A stretch of DNA of 9,060 nt from Nocardioides sp. (lineage in GTDB: Bacteria; Actinomycetota; Actinomycetes; Propionibacteriales; Nocardioidaceae): positions 21,979 to 31,038 of the forward strand of contig DOWL01000182.1 in NCBI GenBank assembly GCA_003519585.1, read 5' to 3'. Position 1 is the first letter of the stretch; each line of letters opens with the position of its first letter. Below are positions 5,677-9,060 of this stretch, piece after piece. A program made the position numbers and the translations under genes. A model generated the notes under the pieces. That model was not told the DNA's origin. It saw only the letters and a list, made by a program, of their open reading frames with translations, and made no database searches.

Positions 5677-5988
5677 ATGGGCGAGCTGATCCCGTTCCCG
5701 GTGCCGGACCCCGAGCGTCAGTCCCGGCGCGAGCCGCTCTGGCGCGAGGCGGTGGGCCGCGAACTCCGCGAGGAGCGCCAGGACGCCGGACGCACGCTGG
5801 CCGACGTGGCCGAGCAGGCCGGGGTGTCTACGCAGTACCTCTCCGAGATCGAGCGCGGTCGCAAGGAGCCCAGCTCCGAGGTGTTGCACGCCGTGTCGGG
5901 CGCGCTCGGCCTGCGGCTGGTCGATCTCACGACGCGGGTCGCCCGGCGGCTCACCGAGGTGGACGGGCCGGTCTGTCTAGCGGCCTAG
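5677..5988 (+). CDS. XRE-family helix-turn-helix regulator, ClgR-like, with LAA C-terminus
   Basis: A 103-residue protein with a Cro/C1-type five-helix DNA-binding domain at about residues 26-85: GRTLADVAEQAGVSTQYLSE (38-57) forms the helix-turn-helix, followed by IERGRKEPSSEVL (58-70). This stretch resembles ClgR, the actinobacterial activator of clp protease genes, but other small XRE proteins share it, so the regulon is not assigned. The N-terminus (GELIPFPVPDPERQSRREPLW) is variable and probably flexible. The protein ends in Cys-Leu-Ala-Ala; a terminal Leu-Ala-Ala resembles the ssrA degradation tag, which may mean Clp-dependent turnover. It is divergent from the VOC gene and convergent with the MDMPI-family gene, with 9 bp between their stops. 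Confidence 0.88.
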   Translation: MGELIPFPVPDPERQSRREPLWREAVGRELREERQDAGRTLADVAEQAGVSTQYLSEIERGRKEPSSEVLHAVSGALGLRLVDLTTRVARRLTEVDGPVCLAA

Positions 5989-5997
5989 CAACCCGGC

Positions 5998-6786
5998 TCA
6001 GTAGCCCGGGAAGGCCTTCCGCAGCTGGTCCAGGGTGACATTCCCGCTGACACTCACGGCTGCGGGCGTGTGCTGCGGGCCGAGCCGCCCGGCGATCAGC
6101 CGCAGCCCCGCTTCGATCGGCCCCTCGAACGTCGCGGTGGCACCGTCGGTCCCTGGCTCGAGGCGGACCGACTCGTCGAGGACGATCGTGAAGTCGCCGA
6201 GCGCCACCCGCGCCGGGCCGGCCTGCTCGGCCTTGCCGACGAAGCCCAGCAGGAAGGTCATCGTCTCGGCGTAGTGCTGCAACACCAGCTCGGCGGCCAC
6301 CTCGGGCACCGCGGCCGAGGGATCGACCCCCACCCGCGCGTCCCAGGAGTGCAGCGTCTGCTCGTTGAGCCGCATGCCCAGCGCGGTGGCCAGCGGCACC
6401 GGCTGAGGTAGGAAGCCGAGGTCGATCTGGACAGACTCGCGCTGCTCGGCCGAGAGACCTTCGTAGAGCTCGACCAGTCGCGCGTCGCTCTGCACGAACT
6501 GGGTTGCCTGGTCCAAGGGCGAGAGCGCGTTCCAGCGGTCCCAGACGGACTGGTTCTCGGGAGCGCCCGCGTCGGTGCCCGTAGCCGCCGCCAGCACCGG
6601 GTAGTAGCCGATCTCGGCCCCGCTACCGAGGTGGGAGAGGACGTCAGCGACCGTCCACTCCGATGCCCCGCTCGGGGCCTTCAGCTGCGCCTCGGTGAGC
6701 CCGGCCACCACCCCCGCGAGCTGGTCGTGTTGGACGCGGAGCTCCGCGATGGACCGGTCGACGAGTTCGCTCACGGTCCCATCCAA
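5998..6786 (-). CDS. MDMPI/DinB-like mycothiol-dependent enzyme family protein
   Basis: A 262-residue protein of the maleylpyruvate isomerase family. The N-terminal four-helix DinB-like metal domain (about residues 6-155) shows WTVADVLSHLGSG (44-56) with His52, and NEQTLHSWDARVG (141-153) with Glu142 and His146: the His, Glu and His pattern that holds zinc in mycothiol-dependent maleylpyruvate isomerase. The C-terminal part (about 165-262) resembles the alpha/beta SCP2-like domain of the family. Many members are uncharacterised thiol-dependent transferases, and no gentisate pathway gene is nearby, so maleylpyruvate should not be assumed as substrate. The longest frame begins at TTG 6786; GTG 6774 after GGATGGG is an equally plausible start, and a stop lies in frame just upstream of the TTG. 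The gene follows the QueA-like gene by 39 bp and is probably cotranscribed with it. Confidence 0.85.
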   Translation of the reverse strand: MDGTVSELVDRSIAELRVQHDQLAGVVAGLTEAQLKAPSGASEWTVADVLSHLGSGAEIGYYPVLAAATGTDAGAPENQSVWDRWNALSPLDQATQFVQSDARLVELYEGLSAEQRESVQIDLGFLPQPVPLATALGMRLNEQTLHSWDARVGVDPSAAVPEVAAELVLQHYAETMTFLLGFVGKAEQAGPARVALGDFTIVLDESVRLEPGTDGATATFEGPIEAGLRLIAGRLGPQHTPAAVSVSGNVTLDQLRKAFPGY

Positions 6787-6825
6787 CCGGACCGCAGTCC
6801 TCTTTCAAAGGTCCTGGTCCAAAGA

Positions 6826-7794
6826 TCAGCCGGGCAGCAGCAGCATCGAGTCGCCGAACTCGTGCCAGAGGTACGCCGGAGCGTCCGGTGTCGCGATGTC
6901 GGCGTACGCCCTGGCCACCAGCTCCTCGCCCGCCACGGCACGCAACAGGTCGAGGTGGCTGGCCTCGGGCTCGTGCAGCCCGGTCAGGAGCCCGTCGACG
7001 ACGTACGCCGGGCGTGCGGGGGCGAGGACCAGGGAGGTCCAGCCCGTGGCGCGGCCCTCGGCCCAGGTCTCGAGCGCACGGGCCACGGTCGTCCCGACCG
7101 CCACGACGCGTCCACCCCGGGATCGGGTCAACTCCACCAGGTCCGCTGTCGGCGACGGCACCGCAAACCACTCGGGCTGAGGCGGCTCATGGCCCTCCTG
7201 GCTCGAGACCCCGGTGTGCAGCACCAGCGGCGCGACGACCACCCCGGCCGACATCAATCCGACCAGGACCTCGCGCGACAGCGGCCGGCCCGCGCTGGGC
7301 ATCTCGGCGCTCCCCGGTACGTCGGCATAGACGTTCTGCAGGTCCTCGATCGGCCACGAGCCGTGCAGGTAGGAGTAGCGGATCGGCTCGCCGTACCTTC
7401 GCAGGTACGCGACGCGGTCGACCACGGGCAGGGTCGTCGCACGCCACAGCCGGGTCTGGCCGGCGGGGTGGGCCTGGTGGAGCCGCAACCGGACGCCGCC
7501 GGGCAGCCGCACGACCTCACCCGGTTGCGGCAGCCGCGGACCACGGCCGTCGGCCCGGCGCAGCTCCACGACCCACGAGCCGTCGTCGAGCTCGGCCGAG
7601 ACGTGGACTCCACCCGGTAACGCCGACGGGAGCGTCGCACTGGTGTTGACCACGAGCAGGTCGCCGGGCTCCAGCCACAGGGGCAACTCGCGGGCCTGCC
7701 GGTGGTGGGTGCGCTCCGATGTCACGACGGCCATCCGCACCTCGTCCCGGGCGAGCCCGCGCGCCTCCGGGGGCGCCGTCGCCGCCAGGCTCAT
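6826..7794 (-). CDS. Divergent QueA-like protein (SAM:tRNA ribosyltransferase-isomerase family)
   Basis: A 322-residue protein with the QueA layout: PGDLLVVNTSATLPSAL (43-59), VYADVPGSAEMPSAG (155-169), LHTGV (192-196), EWFAV (208-212), GGRVVAVGTT (227-236) and VVDGLLTGLHEP (265-276), ending in EFGDSMLLLPG. Classical QueA transfers and rearranges the ribosyl part of S-adenosylmethionine onto preQ1 at the tRNA wobble base. Here the nearly invariant APTAGLHF motif reads MPSAGRPLS (165-173), and several core segments are shortened. No other queuosine gene (tgt, queG, queH) is in the window. A different but related SAM chemistry is therefore possible. The ATG at 7794 overlaps the SDR stop as ATGA, so translation is coupled. 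Confidence 0.83.
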   Translation of the reverse strand: MSLAATAPPEARGLARDEVRMAVVTSERTHHRQARELPLWLEPGDLLVVNTSATLPSALPGGVHVSAELDDGSWVVELRRADGRGPRLPQPGEVVRLPGGVRLRLHQAHPAGQTRLWRATTLPVVDRVAYLRRYGEPIRYSYLHGSWPIEDLQNVYADVPGSAEMPSAGRPLSREVLVGLMSAGVVVAPLVLHTGVSSQEGHEPPQPEWFAVPSPTADLVELTRSRGGRVVAVGTTVARALETWAEGRATGWTSLVLAPARPAYVVDGLLTGLHEPEASHLDLLRAVAGEELVARAYADIATPDAPAYLWHEFGDSMLLLPG

Positions 7795-8531
7795 GCGCTC
7801 GCCTCCATGACGTCGTCTCGAAGGTCGTGAAGCCCGGCCAGCAGCTCCGAGGCTCGGTAGCGCCCGCTCGGCAGCCGTCCCTCGAGCAGCTGGATCAGGG
7901 CCGGTACGGCGACGTCCGGCTCCGGTCGGTCCGAGATGTCCTCACCGGGGAACGCGTCCTGGTGGAGCTGGGTGCGCATGTCGCCCGGGTCCACGGCGTA
8001 CACCCGCAGCGCCGGCTCCTCGGCGGCCAGCACCCGGGTCGCGTGGTCCAGACCCGCCTTGGACGAGCCGTACCCACCCCAGGTCTCGTACGCCTCGACG
8101 GACGCGTCCGAGCTGAGGTTGAGGACGACACCTTCGTGCACCCGCAGCTGCGGCAGGAGAGCCGCGGTGAGCGCCACGGGAGCGATCAGATTGACCTGGA
8201 GGATCCGCAGGTACGTCGCGGTGTCGAGGTCGGCGAGCGCCGGCAACGGGCTGGTGCCCAGCGTGCTCGCGTTGTTGACCAGGGCGGTGACACCACCGAG
8301 CTCGGCGGCCACGTCGACGAGGTCGCGACGGTGCGCGGGATCCGCCACGTCGCCGGCGATGCCGGGGTGCGGTCCGCCGGGGAGGGATCGGACGGCCTCG
8401 TGGAGGGCACGTTCGTGTCGGGCATCGAGGACCAGCGACCAGCCGCGGCTGGCGAGCTCGTGTGCGAGCGCGCGACCGAGACCCTGGGAGGCGCCGGTGA
8501 CCACGGCGACCGGTGATGTTGGCGTAGGCAT
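7791..8531 (-). CDS. Short-chain dehydrogenase/reductase (SDR)
   Basis: A 246-residue classical SDR of the Rossmann fold, expected to be a cytoplasmic NAD(P)-dependent oxidoreductase. Visible are the cofactor motif VTGASQGLGRAL (11-22), DV at 61-62 after the strand, NNAS (86-89), the structural Asn114, the catalytic Ser region NLSSDAS (138-144) and the YxxxK pair Tyr154 and Lys158, followed by VDPGDMRTQ (180-188). Asp36, in the strand-2 turn LVLDARHE, could favour NAD, but nearby Arg38 could favour NADP; substrate unknown. I chose the ATG at 8531 rather than the longer frame from TTG 8552, because the latter would start inside a promoter dyad and an apparent -10 box ends six bases before 8531. 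It is the first gene of the - strand unit and overlaps the QueA-like gene by 4 bp. Confidence 0.9.
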   Translation of the reverse strand: MPTPTSPVAVVTGASQGLGRALAHELASRGWSLVLDARHERALHEAVRSLPGGPHPGIAGDVADPAHRRDLVDVAAELGGVTALVNNASTLGTSPLPALADLDTATYLRILQVNLIAPVALTAALLPQLRVHEGVVLNLSSDASVEAYETWGGYGSSKAGLDHATRVLAAEEPALRVYAVDPGDMRTQLHQDAFPGEDISDRPEPDVAVPALIQLLEGRLPSGRYRASELLAGLHDLRDDVMEASA

Positions 8532-8537
8532 GACCTC

Positions 8538-8568
8538 AGCATCGAACTTCAAGTAAAGTTGAAGTCAA
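8538..8568 (-). promoter_or_regulatory. MerR-type promoter for the SDR operon: -35, 19-bp spacer with dyad, -10
   Basis: On the - strand, TTGACT (complement of 8563-8568) is followed after 19 bp by GATGCT (complement of 8538-8543), which ends six bases before the SDR ATG. A perfect dyad with 7-bp arms ACTTCAA and TTGAAGT around a 6-bp centre (8546-8565) overlaps the -35 and fills most of the spacer. The long spacer with a dyad is the signature of MerR-family activated promoters; the geometry resembles SoxR-type sites. No MerR gene is in the window. Confidence 0.6.
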
Positions 8569-8611
8569 GAGGGTGCGCGTCAAGTCTTCCACGGCCCAGC
8601 GCTCTCCGGGC

Positions 8612-8627
8612 GGGTTTCGACAAACCC
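8612..8627. repeat. Perfect short inverted repeat in the SDR/GGDEF intergenic region
   Basis: GGGTTT, CGAC, AAACCC: 6-bp perfect arms with a 4-base centre. It could be a small hairpin or an operator. There is no U-run after it, so it is not a convincing terminator. Function unknown. Confidence 0.4.
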
Positions 8628-8644
8628 CGACGCCGGGACGCGGC

Positions 8645-8664
8645 GAATGTCATCGTTTACATTC
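8645..8664. promoter_or_regulatory. Dyad GAATGT-N8-ACATTC upstream of the GGDEF gene
   Basis: Perfect 6-bp arms separated by eight bases lie in one of the few A/T-richer patches of the gap, 47 bp before the GTG at 8712. TTTACA at 8656-8661 could be a -35 box within it, but no good -10 follows at 16-18 bp. It is a possible operator for the GGDEF gene, with low certainty. Confidence 0.35.
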
Positions 8665-8720
8665 CCCCGAACCGCTCTCCCGTAGAGCTCGCTGAACCAA
8701 GAGACGACAACGTGCGATCG

Positions 8721-9060
8721 ATGAGCCGCTCCCCCATGCTGCGTTGGCTTCCCATCCTGGCGCTGCAATGCGTCGTGCTGGTGCTCGTCACGAGTGGCCC
8801 TGTCGAGGCCATGGTGACCTCGGCCCTCGCGGTCTCCGCGACCTGCCTCTACGCGTTCGTCAGCTGGCGGGCCCAGAAGCGGCTACGCGATGCCGAGGCC
8901 GGCCTCACAGCGGAGCTGGTGCACCGCGCGAGCCACGACCCGATCACCGAGCTGCCCAGCCGAGTCGTGTTCACCGAACGGCTCGAGCAAGAGCTACGGA
9001 CGGTGACCACCGGGACGGGTGCGCTCACGCTGCTAGAGCTCGACCTGGACGGCTTCAAAG
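8721..9060 (+). CDS. Membrane-anchored GGDEF (diguanylate cyclase) protein, N-terminal part
   Basis: The frame is open to the window edge, giving the first 113 residues. Two hydrophobic segments (about residues 8-24 and 30-49) joined by a very short turn form a membrane anchor. A short helical linker (WRAQKRLRDAEAGLTAEL, 49-66) leads to the start of a GGDEF domain: HDPITELPSRVVFTERLE (72-89), equivalent to the usual HDxLTGLPNR, and LLELDLDGFK (104-113), the strand with the metal-binding Asp. The GGDEF signature itself lies beyond the window, so activity in making cyclic di-GMP cannot be judged, and a following EAL domain is possible. GTG 8712 is an alternative in-frame start, with GAGA (8701-8704) as a possible ribosome binding site. 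The gene is divergent from the SDR operon across about 180 bp. Confidence 0.82.
   Translation, partial: MSRSPMLRWLPILALQCVVLVLVTSGPVEAMVTSALAVSATCLYAFVSWRAQKRLRDAEAGLTAELVHRASHDPITELPSRVVFTERLEQELRTVTTGTGALTLLELDLDGFK

Noticed and set aside
5982..6000. CTAG-CGGC-CTAG near the convergent XRE and MDMPI stops as a terminator
   Set aside because: Only 4-bp arms and no T-run; too weak to call.
6787..6825. Repeated GGTCC and CTTT/AAAG words in the gap between the QueA-like and MDMPI-family genes as an operator or promoter
   Set aside because: The words are mostly direct or mirror repeats, not a clean dyad, and no -10 box is placed well for the TTG or GTG start.
8580..8768. Small - strand open frame of 62 codons upstream of the SDR operon
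   Set aside because: It overlaps the start of the GGDEF gene, covers the dyads, and has no ribosome binding site or recognisable content.

Overview
The window is about 9 kb of high-GC, densely coding DNA from an actinobacterium, most likely a Nocardioides-type organism. The base composition, frequent GTG starts, apparently leaderless genes with TANNNT -10 boxes, a mycothiol-dependent (MDMPI-type) enzyme and a possible GlnR box all point that way. No gap between genes exceeds 300 bases. I saw no tRNA, rRNA, CRISPR array, insertion sequence or other mobile element.

Region by region: (1) 1-312 is the C-terminal end of a thiolase-like (SCP2/lipid-transfer type) protein. (2) 365-5267 on the + strand is the centrepiece, a nitrogen-scavenging locus. 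It holds a GntR/FCD regulator, the amidase half of allophanate hydrolase, a biuret hydrolase-type isochorismatase-fold enzyme, an NCS2/AzgA-like permease, and the C-terminal domain of allophanate hydrolase encoded as a separate gene. (3) 5225-5988 holds a VOC-superfamily protein (- strand) diverging from a ClgR-like XRE regulator (+ strand). Both appear leaderless and share a 35-bp promoter region. (4) 5998-8531 on the - strand is a probable three-gene unit read SDR oxidoreductase, divergent QueA-like protein, MDMPI-family protein; a MerR-type promoter seems to drive it. (5) From about 8712 to the right edge is the N-terminal part of a membrane-anchored GGDEF (diguanylate cyclase) protein, cut by the window end.

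How the central genes probably work together: the permease imports biuret or a related ureide. The biuret hydrolase converts biuret to allophanate plus ammonia. The split allophanate hydrolase then releases further ammonia and CO2. Two kinds of control can be read in the DNA. A 13-bp motif, GTCARCAATCRAC, occurs both upstream of gntR and at the start of the amidase gene, so it is a good candidate operator for the GntR protein. Between gntR and the amidase gene there is also an array of AC-ending pentamers at 11-bp spacing that resembles a GlnR box, which would link the operon to nitrogen limitation.

The features most worth a second look are the split allophanate hydrolase with its C-terminal domain at the far end of the operon, the permease as a candidate biuret transporter, the paired operators plus GlnR-like array, and the MerR-type 19-bp-spacer promoter in front of the SDR gene.
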